From: Bacteroidota bacterium
GTDB lineage: Bacteria; Bacteroidota; Bacteroidia; Flavobacteriales; Flavobacteriaceae
Reading direction: 5' to 3'
NCBI GenBank assembly: GCA_023446155.1
Contig: JAEXIT010000012.1
Location: forward strand, 124,001 to 188,000
Length of the DNA: 64,000 bases
The translations under genes and the position numbers were made by a program. The notes under the pieces are model-generated. The model searched no databases and was not told the DNA's origin. It saw nothing but the letters and a program-made list of their open reading frames with translations. Of this stretch, positions 51,456 through 60,386 are shown one piece after another. Numbering within the stretch: the first letter of the stretch is position 1; every line of letters starts with the position of its first letter.

Positions 51456-53372
51456 ATGTTGAAACAAACCGTTTTTTTAATTATTAGTCTTCTGATTACT
51501 GGTCTGGCAACAGCACAGGATGCGGATTTGCAGCAAAAACTTGATGAATTTGCCAAACAGAAAAAAGGACTGAATGAAGTGATCAAAATTGATGTCTCCG
51601 GACTGACATTGCATGATTTTATCCTTTCCATTGCCGAAGAACACCAACTCAACGTAAGTCCGGATGCCGATTTGACGCAATCGGTGGTGAATAACTTTTT
51701 TGATGTGACGGTAAAAGATGTGTTTGTGTTCCTGGCACAAAAATACGATCTGGAAATCGGTTTTGTGAGTAACATCATCACCTTTAAAAAGCGAAAAGAG
51801 GTGAAAATTATCGAAAAGAAACAACCTAAATTTGTGGATGTCAGTTATAATCCGCAAAACGATTTCTTATCGGTAAAACTGGAAAACGATTCCCTTCCGG
51901 CGGTGGCTAAAGCGATTATCGATAAGTCGAGTAAAAATGTAATTCTGGCACCGGATATTAAAGGGATGAAGGTGTCGTCGTATATCTTAAACCGACCGTT
52001 TGATCAGGTTGTCGATATGATGGCAAAGTCCAACGATTTAATTGCGACCAAAGACGAAAACGGATTCTTTTATCTGGAGAAAAATAAGGATATAAACACC
52101 AATACCGGAAATAGTAATATGTTGTCCGGAGGGGGTAACCGTAACAAACAGCCTAAAGCGTCGGTAGGTGTTCCGGGCTATTATGAAGTCGATTTGAATA
52201 AAGCGGGCTATCTAACCGTAAAAGCCTATGTGGCCGATGTGTCGGATTTGATTACCGAAGCGGCCGAAAAATTACATGTGAATTACTTTTTGTATAACAA
52301 ACCTGAAAATGAAAAAACAACTCTGGCGGCCGATAATATTACGTTCGATGATTTGCTGGAGCATGTTTTTAAAGGGAAAAAATATATTTTTAAAAAACAG
52401 GATAACCTGTATCTGATTGGCGAACACGCTACAGAAGGATTACGGGCAACCGAATTGATTGCATTGGAAAATCGTTCGATCGAATCGGTACTGCCGTCTT
52501 TGCCCAAAGTGTTTTCCGAAAAACTGGAAATCAAGGAGTTTGTCGAGCTTAACGGTTTGGTGGTGTCAGGGTCTAAACTGACCATCGAGGAGCTTCGCGT
52601 ATATATGAAGCAGATCGATAAGGTGGTGCCTTTGGTGCAAATCGAAGTGATCATCGCGCAATACAATAAATCCTATGATATTCAGTCGGGAATTAAAGCG
52701 GGTATTGATAAAAGTAATATTCCAAAAACCGGAGGAAGCTTGTATCCGTCGGCGGATATGACTTTAAACGGTTCGTCTGTTAATAGTTTAATCAACGCTT
52801 TTAATGGATTCGGACTTTTTAAACTCGGAAAAGTGACCGAGGCGTTTTATATGAATCTGAAGTTGCTGGAAAACAATTCGATCGTAAAAATCGAATCGAC
52901 ACCTAAAATTGCGACCATTAGCGGTCATGAGGCCAAATTGGCGATTGGTGAAACCAGTTACTATTTTGAACAAAACAACCGATTGCTGACGAATAGTATC
53001 GGTAATGATATTTTACAATCCGGTACCTGGAAGTCGACCGATGCGAATTTGAGCGTTTCGATTAAACCGTATGTGTCGTCAGACGAAACGGTAACATTGA
53101 ATATCGCAGTGGAAAAAAGTTCCTTTTTGGGACGGGCAGGGGAAACCGCGCCTCCGGGGAAAGCAACGCAAAAATTTGAATCGTTGGTACGGGTAAAAAA
53201 CAACGAAATGATTTTGCTGGGTGGATTGGATGAATTGAAAAAGGAAAACTCCGGTTCGGGTGTTCCGTTAATTTCCCGTATTCCAATTATAAAATGGTTT
53301 TTCAGTAGCCGTAAAAAAGCGAAAAACGATTCGAAACTGCATATTTTTATTAAACCTACCGTTGTTTACTAA
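51456..53372 (+). CDS. gspD: Secretin (GspD/PilQ family)
   Basis: A 638-residue outer-membrane secretin. A signal peptide (FLIISLLITGLATAQ) precedes N-domains (VIKIDVSGLTLHDFILSIAE; VTVKDVFVFLAQKYDLEIGF). The secretin beta-domain occupies about residues 390-638, from VPLVQIEVIIAQYNKSYDIQ to VPLISRIPIIKWFFSS and LHIFIKPTVVY. It forms the exit channel of the machine. Its stop and the next ATG share bases (TAATG). Confidence 0.94.
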   Translation: MLKQTVFLIISLLITGLATAQDADLQQKLDEFAKQKKGLNEVIKIDVSGLTLHDFILSIAEEHQLNVSPDADLTQSVVNNFFDVTVKDVFVFLAQKYDLEIGFVSNIITFKKRKEVKIIEKKQPKFVDVSYNPQNDFLSVKLENDSLPAVAKAIIDKSSKNVILAPDIKGMKVSSYILNRPFDQVVDMMAKSNDLIATKDENGFFYLEKNKDINTNTGNSNMLSGGGNRNKQPKASVGVPGYYEVDLNKAGYLTVKAYVADVSDLITEAAEKLHVNYFLYNKPENEKTTLAADNITFDDLLEHVFKGKKYIFKKQDNLYLIGEHATEGLRATELIALENRSIESVLPSLPKVFSEKLEIKEFVELNGLVVSGSKLTIEELRVYMKQIDKVVPLVQIEVIIAQYNKSYDIQSGIKAGIDKSNIPKTGGSLYPSADMTLNGSSVNSLINAFNGFGLFKLGKVTEAFYMNLKLLENNSIVKIESTPKIATISGHEAKLAIGETSYYFEQNNRLLTNSIGNDILQSGTWKSTDANLSVSIKPYVSSDETVTLNIAVEKSSFLGRAGETAPPGKATQKFESLVRVKNNEMILLGGLDELKKENSGSGVPLISRIPIIKWFFSSRKKAKNDSKLHIFIKPTVVY

Positions 53373-54562
53373 TGCTGACTTTTCTGTCTAAAATAATAAA
53401 GATCAATACGGTCAATATCGTCGGGGTTTCCAGAGATGAAAATACGGAAACCTACCATCTGCTTACGGTAAAACGGAAGGGAAATAAGATCGATATTGTC
53501 GAAACGGTTACTTTCGATTCGTTTGAAAATCTTAAGAAAAAGATCGATATCAAATTACCGGTTATCCTTGCACTCGATGGTAAAGGGGTACTGAATAAAA
53601 AGATTGATTTCAATAATGAAGCCGATGTAAACTGGCAAAAGAATGTTGATTATAATTCGATTTACTTTACGGCCTATAAAGCCGGAACGGCGAATTATAT
53701 GAGTTTTTGTCGGAAAAATGCCGTTACCGAAGTGCTGGAAAAATTCAAAACGGAGAAATTCCAGATTATCGATGTTTATGTTGGTGCTTTTCTGGCGGCA
53801 TTGTTGCAACCGGCTATCGGAGAGCCGAAAATTTTGGCGAGTGATCTGATGCTGGAATTTGACGATTCCGGACTTTCGGGTTTTGAAAAACAGTTCGCCG
53901 AAATCCCGATGAAACTGAAATACAAAATAAACGAAGATACCATCAATAGCGATTTTATCCCGCTTTATGGGGTGCTGGTGCATTTCTTTTTACAACCAAA
54001 GGAGGTTACCAAAACGGAAAGCGGTATGCTTAATGTAGAGGAGATCATCTATAAAAAAGCGTTTACGCTGTTCGGAACGGTGATGCTGGTGGGCTTTTTG
54101 ATGAGTTTGCTAACGAGCTATATGCTGATCCGTTATTATGGGAGTAAAAATGCCGAACTGAATCTCCAGAATGTATATTCCAATCAGTCGTATCAATTGG
54201 TGCTGGATATGGAGAAGCAAAAGGAGAAAAAAGAAAATATCCTTAAAGAATCCGGATTTGGATCGTCGCGTTTCCTTTCGTTCTATTCGTACGAACTGAT
54301 CAAAATGACGCCAAACGATATTCTGCTGAATGAATTGAATGTTGTGCCGCTGGCTAAAGAAGTAAAAGCAACCGAAAGGGTGTTACTCGATCCGGGGACG
54401 ATCATTTTAAAAGGGGAGACCTATAATGAAGCTTCGTTTAATAATTGGATGGGTAGTCTGAAGAATAACAACTGGATCCGAAAGTTTGAGATTACCCAGT
54501 TAAAAAAGGATAAAAACAATAAAACCCAGTTTGAAGTAAAAATCACGATTAAAGATGTTTGA
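53372..54562 (+). CDS. GspL-like / PilM-PilN fusion-like assembly protein
   Basis: A 396-residue protein. The first 215 residues look like a degenerate actin-like cytoplasmic domain (VNIVGVSRDENTETYHLLTV, IDVYVGAFLAALLQP, DSDFIPLYGVLVHF-like end). A single membrane helix follows (FGTVMLVGFLMSLLTSYMLI, about residues 233-255), then a coiled coil and a periplasmic ferredoxin-like part (TIILKGETYNEASFNNWMGS). That order matches GspL, or PilM and PilN joined. It would link the ATPase to the periplasmic parts. It overlaps the next gene by eight bases. Confidence 0.82.
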   Translation: MLTFLSKIIKINTVNIVGVSRDENTETYHLLTVKRKGNKIDIVETVTFDSFENLKKKIDIKLPVILALDGKGVLNKKIDFNNEADVNWQKNVDYNSIYFTAYKAGTANYMSFCRKNAVTEVLEKFKTEKFQIIDVYVGAFLAALLQPAIGEPKILASDLMLEFDDSGLSGFEKQFAEIPMKLKYKINEDTINSDFIPLYGVLVHFFLQPKEVTKTESGMLNVEEIIYKKAFTLFGTVMLVGFLMSLLTSYMLIRYYGSKNAELNLQNVYSNQSYQLVLDMEKQKEKKENILKESGFGSSRFLSFYSYELIKMTPNDILLNELNVVPLAKEVKATERVLLDPGTIILKGETYNEASFNNWMGSLKNNNWIRKFEITQLKKDKNNKTQFEVKITIKDV

Positions 54563-55079
54563 GAATTATTCCTATAAACAGAAATGCGGTGCGCTGGTGG
54601 TGGTTTTTATTATGCTGTCGGTCACTGCGTATAAAAGATCTTTTTCGTCCCTGTTTCAGGTGGTAAAAGAATACCGGGAGCTTTCCTCGCGCGTGGAGGA
54701 TATCAATAAGAAAGCCAAAAACGCTGATGAATTGCGAAAAGAGATTGCCTATTTGGATGCTATGTTAGGGAAAGAAGGTGTAACAAAAGAAATGGTGCAA
54801 CAGGGAATGGTCGATTTTGCTACGCGGTCGCAACCCGGAGTGTCGATCCACGAACTGGCGCCGATCCATAGTTTTTCGGATGAGAATTATACGGTTTTTA
54901 CGAATCAGTTGGATGTGGTGGGAAACACCAATCAGCTATTAAAAATGGCCTATGATTTCGAAAAACAATACGACTATTCCCGAATGGTCGGAATCAAATT
55001 GTTTACAGCAAAAAAGAATAATAAAGAAGAAGTTTTACATTTAAAAATGATATTTCAAAACTATGAGAACAATAAGTAA
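54555..55079 (+). CDS. GspM/PilO-like assembly protein
   Basis: A 174-residue protein: one membrane segment (CGALVVVFIMLSVTAY), a coiled coil (YRELSSRVEDINKKAKNADE) and a periplasmic ferredoxin-like domain (YTVFTNQLDVVGNTNQLLKM). It follows the GspL-like gene as gspM/pilO does elsewhere and overlaps both neighbours. The call rests on architecture and order rather than strong sequence motifs. Confidence 0.8.
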   Translation: MFENYSYKQKCGALVVVFIMLSVTAYKRSFSSLFQVVKEYRELSSRVEDINKKAKNADELRKEIAYLDAMLGKEGVTKEMVQQGMVDFATRSQPGVSIHELAPIHSFSDENYTVFTNQLDVVGNTNQLLKMAYDFEKQYDYSRMVGIKLFTAKKNNKEEVLHLKMIFQNYENNK

Positions 55080-56022
55080 GATTGCCCTTTTTCTGGTAGC
55101 GGTTTTTATGTCTTCCTGCGAAGATATTTTGGAAAAGGATATTTCCAACAGTACGGTTCAGGCAACTTATCCGTTAAATGCGGCAGTTGTTCAGAGCAAT
55201 GTGGTGAATTTCCAGTGGAATAAAATGGACGGTGCTAAAACCTATCGGGTTCAGGTTTATGATGTCAATCAGTCGTTGGTTGCCGAAAAAGAAACGGAAG
55301 ATTTACATTTGGAGCAGGAATTGCCATCGGGTCAGTACCAATGGCGGGTACGCGCGGAAAATTTTGCGTATCAGTCGCAATATACATTCCCGATTTCGTT
55401 TTCAACGCAAATCACAGAAGATCTCACAAATCAGTTGGTCGTGTTGTCGAGTCCGGAGTCTGATATTTATACCAATCTGGCTACGATGACCTTAAGCTGG
55501 CAGAGTTTACAGGCGGCGACAAATTACAGTGCGGAGGTGGTGAATACCAGTAACGGTCAGTCAGTATATTCCAATACGAACCTCACAGCGACTTCCATTG
55601 TTTTGGATAATGTAGCCTTAACGTCCGATGGTGTTTACCAGTGGAAAGTTCAGGCGATGAACAGCAATAATAGTACACAAACGCAATTCAGTACCCGTAA
55701 GTTTAATGTGGATCGGGTAAATCCGAACCAACCTCAAAATACGGCACCGGCGAATAATGCGACGTTGAGTATCAATCAGCAGATCACTTTCTCGTGGACC
55801 ATTCCACAGGATTCCGGAACGGTACAATCGCCAATAAGTTATGTGTTGCAGTTTTCAGATAGTCAGAGTTTTACGAATGTTACACAGCAGTTTGATGTCA
55901 CGTCAACTTCTTTTCAGCAAACATTCACAACGGCAGGGACGTACTACTGGCGTGTAAAAGCCAAGGATAAGGCGGGGAATGAAGGTGTGTATAGCGGAGG
56001 TTATAAATTTATTCTAAACTAA
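55063..56022 (+). CDS. Lipoprotein with fibronectin-like repeats in the T2SS-like operon
   Basis: A 319-residue lipoprotein (ISKIALFLVAVFMSSC, lipid Cys at residue 19) with three fibronectin type III-like repeats. These are visible as GAKTYRVQVYDVNQ with GQYQWRVRAENFAY, AATNYSAEVVNTSN with GVYQWKVQAMNSNN, and ISYVLQFSDSQSF with GTYYWRVKAKDKAG. It is not a standard T2SS part. Its place between the gspM-like and gspC-like genes suggests a pilotin-like or surface role for the secretin, as inference. Confidence 0.85.
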   Translation: MRTISKIALFLVAVFMSSCEDILEKDISNSTVQATYPLNAAVVQSNVVNFQWNKMDGAKTYRVQVYDVNQSLVAEKETEDLHLEQELPSGQYQWRVRAENFAYQSQYTFPISFSTQITEDLTNQLVVLSSPESDIYTNLATMTLSWQSLQAATNYSAEVVNTSNGQSVYSNTNLTATSIVLDNVALTSDGVYQWKVQAMNSNNSTQTQFSTRKFNVDRVNPNQPQNTAPANNATLSINQQITFSWTIPQDSGTVQSPISYVLQFSDSQSFTNVTQQFDVTSTSFQQTFTTAGTYYWRVKAKDKAGNEGVYSGGYKFILN

Positions 56023-56028
56023 AATACC

Positions 56029-56538
56029 ATGGCAAAAAAGAAAATAAATATTGTACTCATTCTGGCTGTTTTGGGGTTATGGGGAACCGTGGCCTATAAA
56101 GCCGTATCGCAATATTTTTTTTCGGAAGAGGTAAAAACGGCGGCCATTGCATCCGATTATAATTTTAAAGCCAGGAAAATTGAAAGGGATACGTTTACAC
56201 TGGAAAAAATAAACCGCGATCCTTTTTTGAACAAAGCCTTATTACGCGCCGAAAGTAATCATGCTGTTGCGCCAAGAGCGGCCGTTTCCGGCGCAAAAAG
56301 AACGATGCCGTCAAAAGCTATCGAAAAGCCAAAAGAAGCGAAATACTGGCCTGTAGTTTCGTATTACGGTTATATTAAAAGCGGGACTAAAAATGAATTG
56401 GTCATGCTTAAAATCGGAAATAGCATCCATCGCCTTCATAAAGGTCAGGAGGTGGAAGGTTTGATGCTGAATAAAGTTTTTAAAGATTCCGTAGAGGTGC
56501 GTTTTAACAAAGAAAACAGAATCATCCGAAAAGGATAA
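56029..56538 (+). CDS. GspC/PilP-like protein, last gene of the operon
   Basis: A 169-residue protein with an N-terminal membrane helix (INIVLILAVLGLWGTVAYKA), a linker and a small beta domain (VVSYYGYIKSGTKNELVMLK, NSIHRLHKGQEVEGLML) that matches the HR domain of GspC or PilP. It would connect inner-membrane parts to the secretin. A 36-bp palindromic terminator follows. Confidence 0.83.
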   Translation: MAKKKINIVLILAVLGLWGTVAYKAVSQYFFSEEVKTAAIASDYNFKARKIERDTFTLEKINRDPFLNKALLRAESNHAVAPRAAVSGAKRTMPSKAIEKPKEAKYWPVVSYYGYIKSGTKNELVMLKIGNSIHRLHKGQEVEGLMLNKVFKDSVEVRFNKENRIIRKG

Positions 56539-56568
56539 TAGTACTATTTTTCGAGTAATAGATGTTTG

Positions 56569-56605
56569 AAAAAAGTCCGGAATAAATTTATTCCGGACTT
56601 TTTTT
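56569..56605. terminator. Palindromic terminator of the T2SS-like operon
   Basis: A perfect 36-bp palindrome (56569-56604) centred on AAATTT, with A- and T-runs at its ends, shared with the convergent ankyrin gene. Confidence 0.92.
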
Positions 56606-56667
56606 ATGAGGTTATCGAAGCAAGAAATGTGATTGGTCACATTTCGCAAAGTTCTTGTTCGCTTTAT

Positions 56668-57741
56668 CTAGCGGTCATATTCTGTCGCGGTAAGGCTTGT
56701 AGGAATTGGATTCTGAAGTACCCATTTTACGCCTAATTCACTCATGACATAGATGTTGTCCGAATTTTTAGCTTTTACTTCACTGGTAATGATAGCCAGT
56801 TCTTCTATTTCTTCTTGGGAGAGTTGGTTTTCCTGCTGAACGTATTTGAAATAGCCATCCACCATCTTTTTAAATTCAATATCCCAATTGCCACCTCCGT
56901 TGTCTAATAATTCGCGGGCTACTTTTCCTGTGATACGAATAACTTCTCCCTGTACGGTTTGGGCGACACCACGTCCGGGAACCAAAAGCGCCCATAATTC
57001 TTCGTGTTGCTTCTGCCAGGTTGTCGCTTTTACAGTAATAGGTGATTTACCGTCATATACAATCCGTCTTGGAACTGGTTCGACCTCGAAGATACTATAC
57101 AGTTCTTCTAAAGCCTTGCTGGTTTCTTCTGTTGATTCATCGTAAAAATCCGGTCTGTGTTGTTCAAACCTTTTTCCGATTTCCGTAACGAACGTTTTCA
57201 TTTTTTCTGTTTTCTGAGCGCCGGCCTCCAATAATATTTTAGAAATTTCAAGGGTATTTTCTATGTCGATATTATTACAAGCCATCAAAGCCGACTCCAA
57301 TGGAGTGTTGTCGCTTCTTTTTTCACCATAGCCGTTTGAAACTAAAGCTTCGATTTCGGCTCCGTATTCAAGTAGTATTTTTATGTTTTCAACGTTATGA
57401 TTTTTTGCGGCACAATGTAAGGCAGTTCCTTGACGGGTGTTTGTGTTTACATTTGCTCCCAATTCTAATAAACTCTTAATGTTGCTCGAAAAACGCCTCC
57501 CGGAGCGTTCCTGAAGTGGGGTGTAGCTATAGTCATTAAGCGCCTCCAGATCGGCTCCTTGTTCAACCAGCCATTTGGCTAATTCGTGCGGACATTCGGC
57601 AAACGATAATGCTGTTCCTTTACTGTATCCACCACGAGCCTCGATCTCGCATTTGTCAAATAATTGAATAAGTTCCTGGATGTCCCCTTTCTTTAAAAGT
57701 TCTTCAAAGTCTTTTGGTAATGTTTTTCTTTTTGTAGCCAT
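56668..57741 (-). CDS. Ankyrin-repeat protein
   Basis: A 357-residue cytoplasmic protein. Residues about 40-180 hold four ankyrin-type repeats (ELAKWLVEQGADLEALNDYS, NIKSLLELGANVNTNTRQGT, NIKILLEYGAEIEALVSNGY, ISKILLEAGAQK). The C-terminal half (about 215-357) is a separate unrecognised domain with WQKQHEELWALLVPGRGVAQ and GKVARELLDNGGGNWD. No signal peptide. Function unknown; single-gene unit. Confidence 0.85.
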   Translation of the reverse strand: MATKRKTLPKDFEELLKKGDIQELIQLFDKCEIEARGGYSKGTALSFAECPHELAKWLVEQGADLEALNDYSYTPLQERSGRRFSSNIKSLLELGANVNTNTRQGTALHCAAKNHNVENIKILLEYGAEIEALVSNGYGEKRSDNTPLESALMACNNIDIENTLEISKILLEAGAQKTEKMKTFVTEIGKRFEQHRPDFYDESTEETSKALEELYSIFEVEPVPRRIVYDGKSPITVKATTWQKQHEELWALLVPGRGVAQTVQGEVIRITGKVARELLDNGGGNWDIEFKKMVDGYFKYVQQENQLSQEEIEELAIITSEVKAKNSDNIYVMSELGVKWVLQNPIPTSLTATEYDR

Positions 57742-58001
57742 ATGGTTTTTTAATTACTGACAGCGGTCTGCCAGCTTGGTTGACGTTGCAGGTAAAACGG
57801 AAACACATATAATGCTGTAACCTGTTAACTAAAATAATAAAAAAGTCAATACGAAGACAGTGAGTAGAAAGAAAATGTACGAAATTTCAATCGGTATCAA
57901 ATCTCAGTAGTGTGGATGTATTACGTGATGCGGTTTGCGTTCGTTCTTTAAATACGCAATCGGAATATACCGGAAAAAGAGGTGTAAAGGGGGTAAAATA
58001 A

Positions 58002-58030
58002 AAAAGCTCCAAACAACGTTTGGAGCTTTT
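58002..58030 (-). terminator. Terminator of tRNA-Leu(UAA)
   Basis: A 13-bp stem (AAAAGCTCCAAAC 58002-58014 with GTTTGGAGCTTTT 58018-58030) lies one base past the tRNA 3' end, with a T-run on the minus strand. Confidence 0.88.
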
Positions 58031-58031
58031 G

Positions 58032-58117
58032 TACTCAAGGCGGGACTTGAACCCGCACGAACATTACTGTTCACTGGATTTTAAGTCCAGCGTGTCTACC
58101 AATTCCACCACTCGAGC
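58032..58117 (-). tRNA. tRNA-Leu, anticodon UAA
   Basis: Class II tRNA of 86 nt. The acceptor pairs GCTCGAG with CTTGAGT (two G-U pairs). The anticodon arm reads CTGGA-CTTAAAA-TCCAG with anticodon TAA. There is a variable arm, the T-loop GGTTCAAGTCC, and discriminator A. CCA is not encoded. Confidence 0.97.
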
Positions 58118-58262
58118 ATTTCTTGGTATCGGCTGCAAAGGTAGTATTATATTTTAATTCTGCAAGCTTTATTTGTGATGGATTGCCTTTAAATTTCAGG
58201 GTTTTTTGGATGAGGCTGAAAATAAGTACCGTTAGCGGTCAGAAAAAGGAAAAATAAAGTGT

Positions 58263-58601
58263 CTAAAAGAATACGTCGACAGTAAAATCCAGTACTTCGG
58301 CTTTTTCGACATTGCGTTGAATTTCTTCAATTCCCTTGGCAATCCGTAATTCGGTTGTAAACTTCCGACTGGTAGCGTAGATATGATCCTGAATTACGAC
58401 GCGGAAAAAATATTTTCCACCCGGTGTTTTAAACTTTAAAAATAAAGTGTCGGCATGATAGAGCTTTAGCATCTGAATATCGCGTACGCAGCCGACTTTC
58501 TGATTATGGCTCGCGCCGGTCAGGATGATCTTTCCTTTCCGGGAAGTATAATTAAAGCGGTATTGTCCGTTTTCTCTTTTGGTGATTACAAATGCCCCCA
58601 T
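58263..58601 (-). CDS. DUF1508-like protein
   Basis: A 112-residue protein beginning GAFVITKRENGQYRFNYTSR and KGKIILTGASHN, the signature of the YegP/DUF1508 fold, normally seen as short repeated units. One clear unit is visible, followed by FLKFKTPGGKYFFRVVIQDH and a region that may be a second, degenerate unit (ATSRKFTTELRIAKGIEEIQ). Function of the family is unknown. A promoter-like TAGTTTTG lies on the minus strand at 58637-58630. Confidence 0.85.
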   Translation of the reverse strand: MGAFVITKRENGQYRFNYTSRKGKIILTGASHNQKVGCVRDIQMLKLYHADTLFLKFKTPGGKYFFRVVIQDHIYATSRKFTTELRIAKGIEEIQRNVEKAEVLDFTVDVFF

Positions 58602-58629
58602 CTAAATTTGTGCTGTTTTTTAAGGACGG

Positions 58630-58637
58630 CAAAACTA
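58630..58637 (-). promoter_or_regulatory. Promoter of the DUF1508-like gene
   Basis: The minus strand reads TAGTTTTG (TAnnTTTG), 29 bases before the ATG and just past the terminator of the upstream small lipoprotein gene. Confidence 0.5.
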
Positions 58638-58640
58638 ACA

Positions 58641-58666
58641 AAAAAGTCCCTAATTAGGGACTTTTT
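58641..58666 (-). terminator. Terminator of the small lipoprotein gene
   Basis: A perfect 26-bp palindrome (AAAAAGTCCCTAATTAGGGACTTTTT broken at its centre TAATTA) directly follows the stop codon at 58668. Confidence 0.88.
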
Positions 58667-58667
58667 A

Positions 58668-58802
58668 CTATGCTTCTTTCTGCATTTCTTTCTTTTTTGT
58701 CAGGTCATTTTTAACATAACTTGATTTGCAATTCCAACCGCTTGAGCATGATGCGGATAAAACAGATACAGTAATAATACCTGCGATGAATAATTTTTTC
58801 AT
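58668..58802 (-). CDS. Very small lipoprotein (44 residues)
   Basis: ATG at 58802 and TAG at 58668 encode a 44-residue protein: MKKLFIAGIITVSVLSASC, lipid Cys19, then SSGWNCKSSYVKND and a lysine/glutamate tail. The lipobox (LSAS-C) is clear and the gene has its own palindromic terminator, which supports it as real despite its size. Function unknown. It lies directly downstream of the OmpA-family gene region but on the opposite side of it (58830). Confidence 0.8.
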   Translation of the reverse strand: MKKLFIAGIITVSVLSASCSSGWNCKSSYVKNDLTKKKEMQKEA

Positions 58803-58829
58803 GGCGTTTGTTTAAGTAATTATAGTGGT

Positions 58830-60386
58830 TTATTTTTTTATGATGAATTCTACGCGACGGTTCTGGCTTTCCTGTTCTTCTGTACAATTACCGTTGCATT
58901 TAAATTTTAGTTGCGATTTTCCGTAACCTTTGTAAGCCAAGCGATCTTTCGAAATACCGTTGTTGATTAAATAATTGTAAGTCGATTGTGCACGTTTTTC
59001 TGATATAACCATGTTGTATTCCGATTTGCCTTTGGAATCGGAGTGCGCATTAATGCTTATTTTCATCTCCGGATTGTCGCGTAATACGTCAAGAATCTTG
59101 TTTAATGATAATTCCGATTCTTTTTTAAGGGTCACTTTATTAAAGTCGAAATAGATGTTTTCAATCTCAATGGCGCTATCGGTTACTTTGGCTTTCAACT
59201 GACTTAAGTCGATTTTGCCGGTATAGTCCATGCTATTGCCGTTAGGTTTGAAATAATGGGTATTCGATTCGTAACCTTCTTTCGATGTCTCGATAGTGTA
59301 GTCTACCAATGGATCCATCTTAAGTCCGAATTTCCCGTTATTATCCGATTTAAGTGTTTTGATGATGTCACCAAATTCATTTTTAACAACAACTGTAGCG
59401 TTTGGTAATGCTGTTTTGGTTTTGTTTTCTTCTACTACAGCGTTGAAATTCTGTTCCAATACAACCAGTTCGAATTTGTAAATATCAAAGTCGGATTTGT
59501 CTGCTTTTCGGTTGGAAGAAATATAACCTTTGTTCTGGTAGCTAAATGTAAAAGCAATCTCATCATTATTGGAGTTGATTGTCTCACCTAAGTTGGAACG
59601 GTTGATAAATTTATTGTTTACCGATGAAACACGGAAAATGTCAAAACCTCCAAAGGTTTCGTGTCCGTTGGATGAATAATATAAGTAGCGGTTGTCGCCG
59701 GTTACATACGGGTATTTTTCATCTTTGGCGGAGTTAACCGTTGGGCCAAGGTTGGTAACATTGGTTAAAGTACCGTCGGTCATAACATCGGCACTATATA
59801 AGTCGTAACCGCCAAAACCACCTTTCATATCGGATGAAAAGTATATTTTCTGACCTTTAGGTCCCATAAATGGGGTTTCGATCGAATAGTTCCCGTTGAT
59901 TGCCAATGGTTGAATGTCTTTCCAGAATCCTTTTGCTTCCAAATCAAGCGTGGCTTTATAAAGCGAAAACTGTTTGCTGTTGTTTTCTTTAGAGCGGGTT
60001 AGGTAGATGGTTTTCTCGTCTGCCGAAAACGTTACGCCACCTTCATTACCGTCGCTGTCCAAAAGCTTGGAGAAGATTACCGGGCGTGATAGGTTTCCGT
60101 TTTTGTCGAATTCAACACAGAACAGGTTGTAGTTTGGTGTATTGGTTTTCGGGTCGATAGAAACATTGGAAAAACCTCTTTTTTTATTGGATAAGATGAG
60201 GTACTTATTCATAAAGAAGGCGGTGCCAATTTCTGATAACTCACTATTAACGCCGGCGTCATAAGTGGTGAAGCTAAAACCGTTACTTTGTGGTATTTTT
60301 ATGTTTTTATTAAAATTGCTTTGTCCTTGAGCGAATGATTGTAGGGAAAAAAGCAATGAAAAAACAAAAAGAGTGGGAGATTTCAT
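58830..60386 (-). CDS. PD40 / OmpA-family outer-membrane protein
   Basis: A 518-residue protein from the Met at 60386 (KSPTLFVFSLLFSLQSFAQ is the signal peptide); the longer frame to 60434 lacks one. Residues about 40-310 carry PD40/TolB-like propeller repeats (TFSADEKTIYLTRSKENN, IYFSSDMKGGFGGYDLY, YLYYSSNGHETFGGFDIFRV). A carboxypeptidase-like beta domain follows (TALPNATVVVKNEFGD). An OmpA peptidoglycan-binding domain ends the protein (IYFDFNKVTLKKESELSLNK, NAHSDSKGKSEYN, ISEKRAQSTYNYLIN). This domain order matches the T9SS-associated PorE-type and related cell-envelope proteins; I would not assign a specific one. Confidence 0.9.
   Translation of the reverse strand: MKSPTLFVFSLLFSLQSFAQGQSNFNKNIKIPQSNGFSFTTYDAGVNSELSEIGTAFFMNKYLILSNKKRGFSNVSIDPKTNTPNYNLFCVEFDKNGNLSRPVIFSKLLDSDGNEGGVTFSADEKTIYLTRSKENNSKQFSLYKATLDLEAKGFWKDIQPLAINGNYSIETPFMGPKGQKIYFSSDMKGGFGGYDLYSADVMTDGTLTNVTNLGPTVNSAKDEKYPYVTGDNRYLYYSSNGHETFGGFDIFRVSSVNNKFINRSNLGETINSNNDEIAFTFSYQNKGYISSNRKADKSDFDIYKFELVVLEQNFNAVVEENKTKTALPNATVVVKNEFGDIIKTLKSDNNGKFGLKMDPLVDYTIETSKEGYESNTHYFKPNGNSMDYTGKIDLSQLKAKVTDSAIEIENIYFDFNKVTLKKESELSLNKILDVLRDNPEMKISINAHSDSKGKSEYNMVISEKRAQSTYNYLINNGISKDRLAYKGYGKSQLKFKCNGNCTEEQESQNRRVEFIIKK

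Noticed and set aside
57905..58000. Coding-like stretch reading SVDVLRDAVCVRSLNTQS... to a TAA near the tRNA-Leu terminator
   Set aside because: It looks like the end of a protein, but no upstream frame or recognisable family could be found; at most a decayed remnant.
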